Shown piece by piece: positions 7,491 through 13,764 of a stretch of DNA of 13,968 nucleotides. The position numbers and the translations under genes were made by a program. Within the stretch, counting starts at the first letter, position 1. Every line of letters begins with the position of its first letter. The DNA is from Cyanobacteria bacterium HKST-UBA02 (GTDB taxonomy: Bacteria > Cyanobacteriota > Vampirovibrionia > Obscuribacterales > Obscuribacteraceae), in contig JAGQHH010000559.1 of the NCBI GenBank assembly GCA_020431945.1, positions 1-13,968 on the forward strand, written 5' to 3'. The notes below the pieces were generated by a model. It ran no database searches. It saw only the letters and a list, made by a program, of their open reading frames with translations, and was not told the DNA's origin.

Positions 7491-8414
7491 GTGGCGCGGA
7501 CAGTAAAGCCGATGCAAGAAATCCATAGACGTCGATTCGAGCATGAAGACCGGATGCGGACCCTTAAGCTTCTTTCCATGAGGCTCGCTGCATTTTTCAC
7601 GCTGGCGCTGCTTGCCGTCTTGATAATACTCGTGCCCCTGGTTGCCTTCGTGCCGGGCTTTCCTGACTATCTAGCATCCACCCTTGGATTTTGCCCCACA
7701 CTGACCACGGTGCTCCTTCTCACCGTCGCCGTCTGCTTTGCGGCAGTAACGGTCGGCTTGAATTACATAGATATGGAAATAATCCACAGCCCTGACAGTA
7801 CGCGCCAGAACAGGTCGTTCTTCCTTGCCAGCGAGGGATTCATAGCAGATGCGCTCAGCCTGGCGCAGGATGGTGTCGGAACAAACAACAACCACCCCTT
7901 CTATTCGGACGTTTCGAAAGAGGGGTTCGTCGCCCATGAGTTGCGCGAGGTCGGAGTCCGCCTATTCAGAGACCAGAAATATACTGCTGCGCTCGAGTTC
8001 TTTCTATTGGCCGGAGAAAAACTCAACGCCGAAAGCCCAGGGAAAGACCTCATCGACTACGATATCGAAAGAGCCAGGAACTGGGCGGATACAGGAAATT
8101 GCCTTGCTTCCCTCGAGCAGTACGAAGTTGCATTCGGTCCGCTGGAGAACAGCCTGGCAATTATCGAGAATCTCTCGGACGACCTTACATGCGGTACTCT
8201 TTCCGAATTGCTAGACATTCTTGCAATGATCGATTCAATGGCGAGCGAACACGGCAGAGATGATCTCACGGACCGCCAGCGCCCGGTCCGTGAACGCCTG
8301 CAAGGGTTGCTCGACGAAGGTCTTGAAAGAATGGCAGAGCGACGAGCTCAGAGAATCATCGCAGACCACTGGTTCAGATGGCCGGGAGTCCAGTCCACCG
8401 TGACCAGGGGGTAA
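7491..8414 (+). CDS. Membrane protein with two helices and a TPR-like cytoplasmic or periplasmic domain
   Basis: 307 aa from the GTG at 7491, preferred because GGAG sits 8 bases upstream; ATG 7512 or 7554 could be used instead. After a basic N-terminus (RRRFEHEDRMRTLK) come two hydrophobic helices, about 31-54 (LAAFFTLALLAVLIILVPLV) and 68-92 (TLTTVLLLTVAVCFAAVTVG). The remaining 210 residues are hydrophilic and helical. GVRLFRDQKYTAALEFFLLA and NWADTGNCLASLEQYEVAFG look like degenerate TPR units. By the positive-inside rule the basic N-terminus is inside, so the long domain is inside too. I do not recognise a family. The alpha/beta hydrolase starts 59 bp downstream on the same strand, so the two may form an operon. 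Confidence 0.8.
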   Translation: MARTVKPMQEIHRRRFEHEDRMRTLKLLSMRLAAFFTLALLAVLIILVPLVAFVPGFPDYLASTLGFCPTLTTVLLLTVAVCFAAVTVGLNYIDMEIIHSPDSTRQNRSFFLASEGFIADALSLAQDGVGTNNNHPFYSDVSKEGFVAHELREVGVRLFRDQKYTAALEFFLLAGEKLNAESPGKDLIDYDIERARNWADTGNCLASLEQYEVAFGPLENSLAIIENLSDDLTCGTLSELLDILAMIDSMASEHGRDDLTDRQRPVRERLQGLLDEGLERMAERRAQRIIADHWFRWPGVQSTVTRG

Positions 8415-8473
8415 TGCAATGGTTCTGACACGATGATAAAGAGCCGCTAAGGAACTGCGGCGACGGAAGAAAT

Positions 8474-9400
8474 ATGATCTTCGCAGTCATCGACCAGGTC
8501 ACGCAAACCATAGAAGTTCAAACATCCAGCCAGGGTATCGAGTATTGCACCATGGGCAATGGTCCTGCCGTTTTAGCCATTCACGGCAGCCCCGGAGGCT
8601 ACGACCATGCAATGTTGTATTTCGAGGATCTGGCAGAGAAGGGCTTTTCTCTGGTAATTCCTTCACGTCCTGGTTTTCTCGGCACACCACTCGAGCTTGG
8701 GCGCACCATAGCCGAGCAGGCAGAGCTTCTTGCGGGATTGATGAATGAGCTCGGGATCGAGTCTTTCTTTCTCTGTGGTTTCTCCTGTGGTGGCGCCACC
8801 GCAGTCCGGATCGCCGCCAGATATCCGGACCGGGTTCTCGGGATGATCCTCGAGTCTCCCGTGACCATGTCATTCGCTCACGGCTCGACAGACGGGTTTC
8901 ATGGCAAATTGCTTCTCTGCGATCTCGGCTCTTTCGGACTCCGTCTCCTCATCGACCATGCGCCCCTGCACAGCATAGCGCGGCTTCTCGACAGGCAGGC
9001 ATCCTACAGTCGGCAACGGGTTCGTGAGGAAGCTCGCCGCATCTTCGAGGACGAAGAGACCAGGCGTCTTGCCCTGACGGTGCTGGAGCGCTGCATGCCG
9101 GCCAGCCGCAGAGTGGCAGGCATGTTGAACGATGCCGATCAGCTCAGAGACTTTGCCAATCACGATTTAGAGCTGGTGGAATGCCAGACGCTCATCGTTC
9201 ATGGTTCCGCCGATGGTGAGGTGCCCCTTGCCCATGCGGAGTTCGCCGCGGAGAAAATCAAAAGGGCGCAACTGATGGTGGTGCCTGATGCCTGCCACTT
9301 GCTCTGCCTGTCTCCCCAATGGGAGCAAATTCGAAAGACCCGCCAGAAGTTTCTCGAGTCACTCTCCGGAGACCGATTGGCAATTTCTCAGTCTCACTGA
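8474..9400 (+). CDS. Alpha/beta hydrolase
   Basis: 308 aa. GGAAG lies about 7 bases before the ATG. All signatures of the alpha/beta hydrolase fold are present: AIHGSPGG (35-42, oxyanion hole), GFSCGG with nucleophile Ser104, IVHGSADGEVP with Asp247, and DACHLLCLSP with His275. Residues about 135-225 form the helical cap. The length and layout match soluble proline-iminopeptidase/haloalkane-dehalogenase-like hydrolases; the HGSPGG motif occurs in the aminopeptidase branch among others. The true substrate cannot be read from sequence. There is no signal peptide. It lies downstream of a membrane-protein gene on the same strand, and its last 7 bases overlap the 3' end of the opposing zinc-ribbon gene, so both mRNAs have complementary tails. 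Confidence 0.92.
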   Translation: MIFAVIDQVTQTIEVQTSSQGIEYCTMGNGPAVLAIHGSPGGYDHAMLYFEDLAEKGFSLVIPSRPGFLGTPLELGRTIAEQAELLAGLMNELGIESFFLCGFSCGGATAVRIAARYPDRVLGMILESPVTMSFAHGSTDGFHGKLLLCDLGSFGLRLLIDHAPLHSIARLLDRQASYSRQRVREEARRIFEDEETRRLALTVLERCMPASRRVAGMLNDADQLRDFANHDLELVECQTLIVHGSADGEVPLAHAEFAAEKIKRAQLMVVPDACHLLCLSPQWEQIRKTRQKFLESLSGDRLAISQSH

Positions 9401-10212
9401 GCCTTTTCATCGACATCTCTAGCAACATCCGAATCGAGAAGCTTTCCTTCTCCGTCGAATGTGAGGTGCAGGTCGGGATTTCCCTTTCGGTCGATCATGA
9501 GCTTCATGGTCAAGCCGAATAACCACCCGGCGGGTATCCAGATAATCAGGCTCCCGAAAGTAGCAGCGAAGAAGATTCCGGCAAGCGCTGAAGCAGGCAC
9601 AGACCAGACGACCAGAGCCAGCACAGTAGCTGCGATTCCGGTGAAAAAGCTCATGAGCAGTCCCCAGACATTTCCCATGAGGAAATAGCGAACTGGCTTT
9701 GGCTTATTTGAAACGCTGTCTAGATAGAGCAGCGAGTTGTCCGAGATTCGTTTGCAGCTCGCCTGCAACCATTGCCTGCGGTAGCGACTTACGGGGATCC
9801 ACCAGATTGGCGCCGTGAGAACGAGAAGGAGGCGCGATGTGAGATTCCATAGACACGGAATCGGCTCTCCACACGTCGGGCAGACCAGCCCGAGCCAGTT
9901 GCCGAAAGCGTTTTTGTACGCCCAGATTCTGCCCTGATGAAATGAATCGCAACCGGGACAATGCACGTATGACCGATCAGCCAGGGGAGCATCGCAACTC
10001 TTGCATACGTAGGAGACCTTCGGCGTTCTCTGACCCAGGACAAGCTCGTTGATTGCCAGACCCGGGTTCAGAATCATGTGCCAGTACATCAAACGTATGC
10101 CGAGATTCGATCCGTCCAGGGACCACTTCTCATACACATGACCTTTGCATTCAGGACATTCGAATTCTACGAGCACGCTACTTATCTGCGATTGACTTTT
10201 CCAAGGATACAC
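9394..10212 (-). CDS. Membrane protein with four CxxC knuckles (double zinc ribbon)
   Basis: 272 aa from the GTG at 10212; a GTG at 10176 is possible. Neither has a clear ribosome binding site, so the start is uncertain. The N-terminal half carries CPEC (19-22), CKSC (70-73), CPGC (85-88) and CPTC (111-114): enough ligands for two zinc ribbons, one possibly formed by distant pairs. Three or four membrane segments follow, at about 125-141, 176-203 and 206-236. The tail (KGNPDLHLTFDGEGKLLDSD) is acidic. Zinc-ribbon plus membrane architecture is seen in many unstudied bacterial proteins; I do not recognise this family. The gene lies 65 bp downstream of the double-glycine peptide gene on the same strand, so co-transcription is plausible. 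A role in export of, or immunity to, that peptide is only a guess. Confidence 0.8.
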   Translation of the reverse strand: MYPWKSQSQISSVLVEFECPECKGHVYEKWSLDGSNLGIRLMYWHMILNPGLAINELVLGQRTPKVSYVCKSCDAPLADRSYVHCPGCDSFHQGRIWAYKNAFGNWLGLVCPTCGEPIPCLWNLTSRLLLVLTAPIWWIPVSRYRRQWLQASCKRISDNSLLYLDSVSNKPKPVRYFLMGNVWGLLMSFFTGIAATVLALVVWSVPASALAGIFFAATFGSLIIWIPAGWLFGLTMKLMIDRKGNPDLHLTFDGEGKLLDSDVARDVDEKAQ

Positions 10213-10216
10213 GACA

Positions 10217-10226
10217 AAGCCGGCTT
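10217..10226. repeat. Perfect 10-bp palindrome upstream of the zinc-ribbon gene
   Basis: AAGCCGGCTT lies 4 bases before the GTG start, where a ribosome binding site would be expected. It may be an operator or chance. Confidence 0.25.
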
Positions 10227-10235
10227 AAGATCCAG

Positions 10236-10252
10236 GAATTCTCAAAGAATTC
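10236..10252 (-). other. Hairpin between the peptide gene and the zinc-ribbon gene
   Basis: GAATTCT (10236-10242) and AGAATTC (10246-10252) form a 7-bp stem with a 3-base loop. No T-run follows on the minus strand, so it is not a standard terminator. Its position between two same-strand genes fits an mRNA-processing or partial-attenuation hairpin that would make the short upstream message more abundant. Confidence 0.4.
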
Positions 10253-10277
10253 GTCGATTACCCACCTTAGACAAGAA

Positions 10278-10466
10278 TCACGGCATTCGTACACCCGAAT
10301 GTGCCGGAGGCTTCGCCGGACCGATTACCAGCCCGCCGTTTACGATGCTGCCAATGGAGTTGCCGCCTTCCACCTTCTGCAAGTCATTTCTGTTGGCGGT
10401 TCTAGCTCCGCCGAGTTCTTTCAGATTGCGGTTTCTTTTGTTTGCTGCTTTTTTCCTGGATTTCAT
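10278..10466 (-). CDS. Short peptide with double-glycine leader; candidate bacteriocin/secreted peptide precursor
   Basis: 62 aa. GGAGGA lies 7 bases before the ATG, the best ribosome binding site in the window, which makes this a real gene despite its size. The N-terminus is strongly basic (MKSRKKAANKRNRN). Residues 25-35 read NRNDLQKVEGG. Counting back from the second Gly of the pair at 34-35, there is Val at -4, Leu at -7 and Asp at -8, matching the class II bacteriocin leader (E/D-L-x-x-I/V-x-G-G). The predicted core after cleavage is 27 aa, NSIGSIVNGGLVIG then PAKPPAHSGVRMP: uncharged and glycine-rich first, Pro/basic at the end, no Cys, so no lanthionine or disulfide. By family knowledge such leaders are cut by C39-peptidase ABC exporters; none is in this window. 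It is followed by the zinc-ribbon membrane gene. The LysM gene upstream has its own terminator, so this gene should have its own promoter; I found no convincing one. Confidence 0.7.
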   Translation of the reverse strand: MKSRKKAANKRNRNLKELGGARTANRNDLQKVEGGNSIGSIVNGGLVIGPAKPPAHSGVRMP

Positions 10467-10557
10467 GACCCTTTCCTCCGTTGACGATTATCTCTATCAT
10501 GCGGCTCAAACATGAGGAGGATATGAGGACTGGCTTTAATCCTTAAGGCGGAGATTC

Positions 10558-10607
10558 AAAATGAAAAAACTTGATCCCGCCGCCTATAATGGTGACAGGA
10601 TCAAGTT
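10558..10607 (-). terminator. Intrinsic terminator of the LysM gene
   Basis: On the minus strand, 14 bases after the stop codon, AACTTGATCC (10607-10598) pairs with GGATCAAGTT (10577-10568). An inner 4-bp extension closes a 6-base loop. The stem is followed by TTTTTTCATTTTG, the U-tract of a Rho-independent terminator. This separates the LysM transcript from the peptide gene. Confidence 0.8.
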
Positions 10608-10620
10608 GTGCGACTGGCAG

Positions 10621-11925
10621 CTACATATTGCTCGAGCGGAATTTGCCGACACCGTGCCTGGACACGAATACCCTGCCGCTCTCGACACGTGATGCCTGTA
10701 CTCCGGCCCCACTCATGCCGATCCCGAGATCGATTCCACGTCCATGCAAGTCCGACACCTCGCTGCCCTGCTGCCTGTAAAGGGCACCAAGCGACAGATC
10801 GAGCCCGGATCCGATCTGCCCGTGCACCTGCCCCTTCAGTGAGTCGTCACCGCTCTTTCCTGTCAAAGCTACAGCAGGTCTGATTATGGTATTGCCGGCG
10901 GAACCGACTCCGGCGTCGACATCGAGGGAATTGTCGAACAGGCTGACACCACCACCGGCACCAACATGCGAATTCCGGCTCAGGCTCAGCTCGCCGTCCG
11001 TATGCCCGTCAATGACATCCTTGAACCCGCCGGAAGCATCATAGCCGGCATTCAACCCGGAATGATCCAGGGATACATCCCCGCCTGCAGCGCCGCCGAC
11101 AGGTCCGACATGAGCATCGCCATTGGCACCAATACCGGATTTCGGTCCGAGATTGGCGGAGACTTCACCGCCACCGGAGACATTATCCTTGAGAAGGCGG
11201 CCTCTTCCATTGGCACTGGTGTGCAGGCCCTGCCTGTCAAATCCTATTCCAGCGCCCCCTTTGACCCCGGCCAGGTCTCCCAGTCCGGCCTCCAGTCCTA
11301 CTGCTGATTCTCGTCCGAGTTGAGCATCGAAATCCAGGACGCCTATGTCGAATCCGAATGCCACAGCGTGATCGCCTGGCTTGTAGCCGAGCTTGATTAT
11401 GCCGAGATCGATCCCTTTGAAATCATCTTCAACGGGTGCTTCAGGAGCCATCTTGCTCCTCTCGTCTGCAGGCCCACCATCCATCATGGACACGGATCCC
11501 AGAATCGGCTCGTGCGCCACTTCCTGATTTCGACCCTGATCGATATTCTGTTCTATTGCCGAGTCAATCTCCGGGTCTTGCTTGGGCGCCAGGCGCAGGG
11601 TCATGGTCTCCCAGATATAGCCGGGATTTCTTTCCAGGTGAGGGTATCTCTCAGCGTTGAGAGCAACGATACGCCTCTGCTCGGCGAGTACGGAATCAGC
11701 GCCCGGAGAGGCGTCGCCCTGCATTCGCAAACTTCGCCTTGCAATTGCCGAGAGACTATCTCCGAACTGTACCCGATATGTTCCATCGGTGGTGATCTTC
11801 AAGTCTTCGCGAATGAGCTGTCTCGAATGCTCCATCCACTCTCCGGCCAACCTTGAGTTCGTCATGCATCCATCGTTTATAGAGGTGGGGTTCGGCACAT
11901 CCTTGCTAGTTTCGAATCTATCCAT
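10621..11925 (-). CDS. LysM-domain protein with long glycine-rich repetitive tail
   Basis: 434 aa from the ATG at 11925; AAAGGAGAG lies 5 bases before it, so the in-frame ATG at 11943 (which overlaps the binding site) is rejected. A LysM-like peptidoglycan-binding module lies at about 48-114: DGTYRVQFGDSLSAIARRSL, then an insertion of about 20 residues, then IVALNAERYPHL and TMTLRLAP. A polar linker follows. From about 165 to 410 the protein is glycine-rich with alternating small and hydrophobic residues (GAGIGFDRQGLHTSANGRG, GGAAGGDVSLDHSGLNAGYD, GSGLDLSLGALYRQQG), suggesting a beta-structured repetitive fold such as a beta-solenoid or barrel. It does not end in an aromatic residue as outer-membrane barrels do. 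No signal peptide is visible, which is odd for a wall-binding protein. It is divergent from the MocR regulator and is a natural candidate target. Confidence 0.88.
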   Translation of the reverse strand: MDRFETSKDVPNPTSINDGCMTNSRLAGEWMEHSRQLIREDLKITTDGTYRVQFGDSLSAIARRSLRMQGDASPGADSVLAEQRRIVALNAERYPHLERNPGYIWETMTLRLAPKQDPEIDSAIEQNIDQGRNQEVAHEPILGSVSMMDGGPADERSKMAPEAPVEDDFKGIDLGIIKLGYKPGDHAVAFGFDIGVLDFDAQLGRESAVGLEAGLGDLAGVKGGAGIGFDRQGLHTSANGRGRLLKDNVSGGGEVSANLGPKSGIGANGDAHVGPVGGAAGGDVSLDHSGLNAGYDASGGFKDVIDGHTDGELSLSRNSHVGAGGGVSLFDNSLDVDAGVGSAGNTIIRPAVALTGKSGDDSLKGQVHGQIGSGLDLSLGALYRQQGSEVSDLHGRGIDLGIGMSGAGVQASRVESGRVFVSRHGVGKFRSSNM

Positions 11926-11962
11926 TGGTCTCTCCTTTAGCATTCATCCGGTCTGTAGAGTG

Positions 11963-12000
11963 CCGCCAATCTACCGCCAACTTGTAACAGCGCCATAACA
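11963..12000. promoter_or_regulatory. Four short motifs phased at exactly 11 bp, left operator-like arm
   Basis: CCGCCAA at 11963 and 11974, then TAACA at 11985 and 11996, each 11 bases apart, so all face the same side of the helix. The segment CTTGTAACA-4-CATAACA (11981-12000) returns in inverted form at 12094-12113. MocR-type regulators are known to bind spaced direct repeats in divergent promoters, so this is a likely binding region for the adjacent regulator; that link is inference. Confidence 0.5.
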
Positions 12001-12093
12001 TCACCGGCGGAAAACACGTAGGGACCGGATTTTCCGCAACTCGTCCTATAAAAAAGGATCGACCCGCCGGCTGCTCCGATTTTTCGCCCCCGG

Positions 12094-12113
12094 TGTTATG
12101 CCATTGTTACAAG
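12094..12113. promoter_or_regulatory. Right operator-like arm, inverted copy of 11981-12000
   Basis: TGTTATG, 4 bases, TGTTACAAG: the exact reverse complement of the left arm except for the 4-base spacer. TGTTA occurs at 12094 and 12105, again 11 bases apart. The two arms are about 110 bp apart centre to centre, a distance suited to looping by a dimeric or tetrameric regulator. Confidence 0.5.
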
Positions 12114-12160
12114 TACCAGGCATAATCCAGACAAGAGCGAGCCTTCAGGCAAATTGAGAA

Positions 12161-12200
12161 GTCAGCGAGGCCGGGACACATCTGTCTCGGCTTCGCTGAC
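12161..12200 (+). promoter_or_regulatory. 18-bp leader hairpin upstream of the MocR gene
   Basis: GTCAGCGAGGCCGGGACA (12161-12178) pairs with TGTCTCGGCTTCGCTGAC (12183-12200) around the loop CATC. Sixteen pairs are Watson-Crick. The two others are G-U in a + strand transcript but would be A-C mismatches in a - strand transcript, so the hairpin is best formed in the regulator's own mRNA. It ends 17 bases before the ribosome binding site AGGAGA (12218-12223) and lacks a U-run, so it is not a plain terminator. Leader control or mRNA stability is possible. Confidence 0.6.
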
Positions 12201-12230
12201 AGGAAGCAAGCACAATTAGGAGAAACCTTG

Positions 12231-13733
12231 ATGAACACGACCACCGATCATTCCCTGGGGCTCATGATCTCTCTTGACCCTCAGAATCCTGACCCGCTTT
12301 TCCGACAGATGGCCATGCACTTCAAGCGATCGATCGAGAGCCTCCGGCTGAGACCCGGTCAGCTCCTGCCCTCTTCCAGAGAGCTGGCGGAGAAGCTCCG
12401 CGTGTCGAGGGCTACAGCAGTTCGGTGTTACGAAGAGCTCAGTTGCCAGGGCTATATCGAAACCATCGATGGCGTAGGCACGTTCGTGAGCAGGAAAGAT
12501 TGCTCCCCTCCCAGTAGGCAGGCGAGCGCAAGCGTGAAGAGAATGCATCTGTCGTCCTGGGCCGAGGATCTCCTGGACAGAGCACAGGATAAGCTTTTTT
12601 CTCACGACTGGCCGGAACTAAACTACGGATGCGCCCCCGCCGAATTGCTACCTGTGCGCCAGTGGAGGCAACTACTGCTCTTGCACACCCGCGAGTTCAA
12701 AATCGCCAGTCTCGACTACAATCAGGATCCGTTCGGGTATATGCCCCTGCGCCGGGCCCTGGCCGAATATCTGGGCAGATCCAGATCGACCCGCTGCTCG
12801 CCCGAACAGGTAATCGTTTTTCCGTCCTCCCTCTTCTCACTGCATTTAGTATCACAAATGCTCATCGATCGAGACGACCTTGTAATTATGGACGAGCCGG
12901 GATGTCCATATGCCCGTCACACTTTCCTGCAAGCTGGCGCGACGCCCGTCTGCATTCCGGTGGACAGATCCGGGATGGTCGTCTCGGACATTGAGAAGAC
13001 AGCAAGGGAACTCGGCGCTCGGGTGCCCCGGATAATCTATGTCAATCCATCACACCAGCAGCCGACCGGAGCCCCCCTTTCCATAGAGCGACGGCAGGAG
13101 TTGCTGCGCTATGCGGCCGACCGGTCAACGATCATAATCGAAGACGATGTCGACAGCGATTTCTGCCACGCAAGTTCTTCTCTGCCAAGTCTCCAGGGTC
13201 TCTCGGACTGCTCGAATGTCATTTATATAGGCAATTTCTGGCAGACCCTCTACCCTGTAGTGAACGTCGGATATCTTGTTATTCCAGATATCCTCATCGA
13301 CAAGTTTACTCGAGCCTGGCATCTTCTCTACCACACATTTCAAACGCATCTGCCTGCTCTGGAGCAGCTTGCGCTCACCGACCTTCTCGATGGTGGCTTC
13401 CTCGAGCGTCACAACAGAAAATCCGGGCGTCTGTATCTGTCTCGATGGCAGGCTATGGTGAGTGCTTTCACTCGCCATCTGCGAGGGATAGCCACCCTCG
13501 CTCCGGAGCCATCAGGAATGCATATGCTCGTCAGATTCGATCAAAGCAATGCCGATCAGGTAATTCGGAAAAGCGCTCTCTCTGCGAATCTACCCATGCT
13601 AGCCTCGACTTCGTTCTACATGAGCAGGCGACCCTCCGGAGAATTCCTGGTTCCCTTCGCCTTTCTAGACGAGCAGGAAATCGCAAACAAGGTAAGCCTC
13701 TTTACTGCCATTCTACAAAATCAACCGGGCTAA
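12231..13733 (+). CDS. MocR-type regulator (GntR helix-turn-helix plus aminotransferase-like domain) with degenerate PLP site
   Basis: 500 aa. AGGAGA lies 7 bases before the ATG at 12231, preferred over TTG 12228. Residues about 20-88 are a GntR winged helix: PLFRQMAMHFKRSIESLRL, LLPSSRELAEKLRVSRATAV, GYIETIDGVGTFVSR. Residues about 130-495 are a fold-type I aminotransferase domain with conserved YNQDPFGYMPLRRALAEYL, DEPGCPYAR and PSHQQPTG. However, the FSKT motif that carries the PLP lysine reads FWQT (Gln338, codon at 13242-13244). The LRLGY arginine is replaced (VNVGY, Asn345), the GxQQ phosphate loop is SSLFS, and the EDDYDSEF tyrosine is Val307. Family members use PLP as a structural or sensing cofactor; this one has lost its covalent anchor. 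It probably controls itself and the divergent LysM gene, or an unlinked target. Confidence 0.93.
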   Translation: MNTTTDHSLGLMISLDPQNPDPLFRQMAMHFKRSIESLRLRPGQLLPSSRELAEKLRVSRATAVRCYEELSCQGYIETIDGVGTFVSRKDCSPPSRQASASVKRMHLSSWAEDLLDRAQDKLFSHDWPELNYGCAPAELLPVRQWRQLLLLHTREFKIASLDYNQDPFGYMPLRRALAEYLGRSRSTRCSPEQVIVFPSSLFSLHLVSQMLIDRDDLVIMDEPGCPYARHTFLQAGATPVCIPVDRSGMVVSDIEKTARELGARVPRIIYVNPSHQQPTGAPLSIERRQELLRYAADRSTIIIEDDVDSDFCHASSSLPSLQGLSDCSNVIYIGNFWQTLYPVVNVGYLVIPDILIDKFTRAWHLLYHTFQTHLPALEQLALTDLLDGGFLERHNRKSGRLYLSRWQAMVSAFTRHLRGIATLAPEPSGMHMLVRFDQSNADQVIRKSALSANLPMLASTSFYMSRRPSGEFLVPFAFLDEQEIANKVSLFTAILQNQPG

Positions 13734-13764
13734 AGCTCATAGCTGCCAATCCTTGCCTGCCGGA

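Larger units (their letters stand above)
11926..12230. other. Structured divergent intergenic region between LysM and MocR genes
   Basis: 305 bp with no gene that I can support. It contains, left to right: the LysM ribosome binding site; an array of short repeats phased every 11 bp; a further dyad GCGGAAAA (12007-12014) with TTTTCCGC (12030-12037); CCGGCGG (12004-12010) with its complement at 12064-12070; a mirrored copy of the array; and a long hairpin before the regulator. The promoters must lie among these. CATAAT at 12121-12126 is a possible -10 for the regulator, but without a good -35. Confidence 0.6.

Noticed and set aside
10053..10515. + strand frames of 143 and 145 codons opposite the peptide gene
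   Set aside because: No ribosome binding site and no recognisable product; the minus strand has a strong binding site and a leader motif.
10561..10692. 43-aa + strand frame with GGAG 8 bases before its ATG
   Set aside because: It runs through the LysM terminator hairpin and antisense to the LysM 3' end; the purine-rich stretch is explained by the terminator U-tract on the other strand and by chance.
11926..12230. Transposon ends, because of the long inverted repeat
   Set aside because: The arms enclose about 93 bp of non-coding DNA with no transposase, and their 11-bp internal phasing fits regulator sites better.
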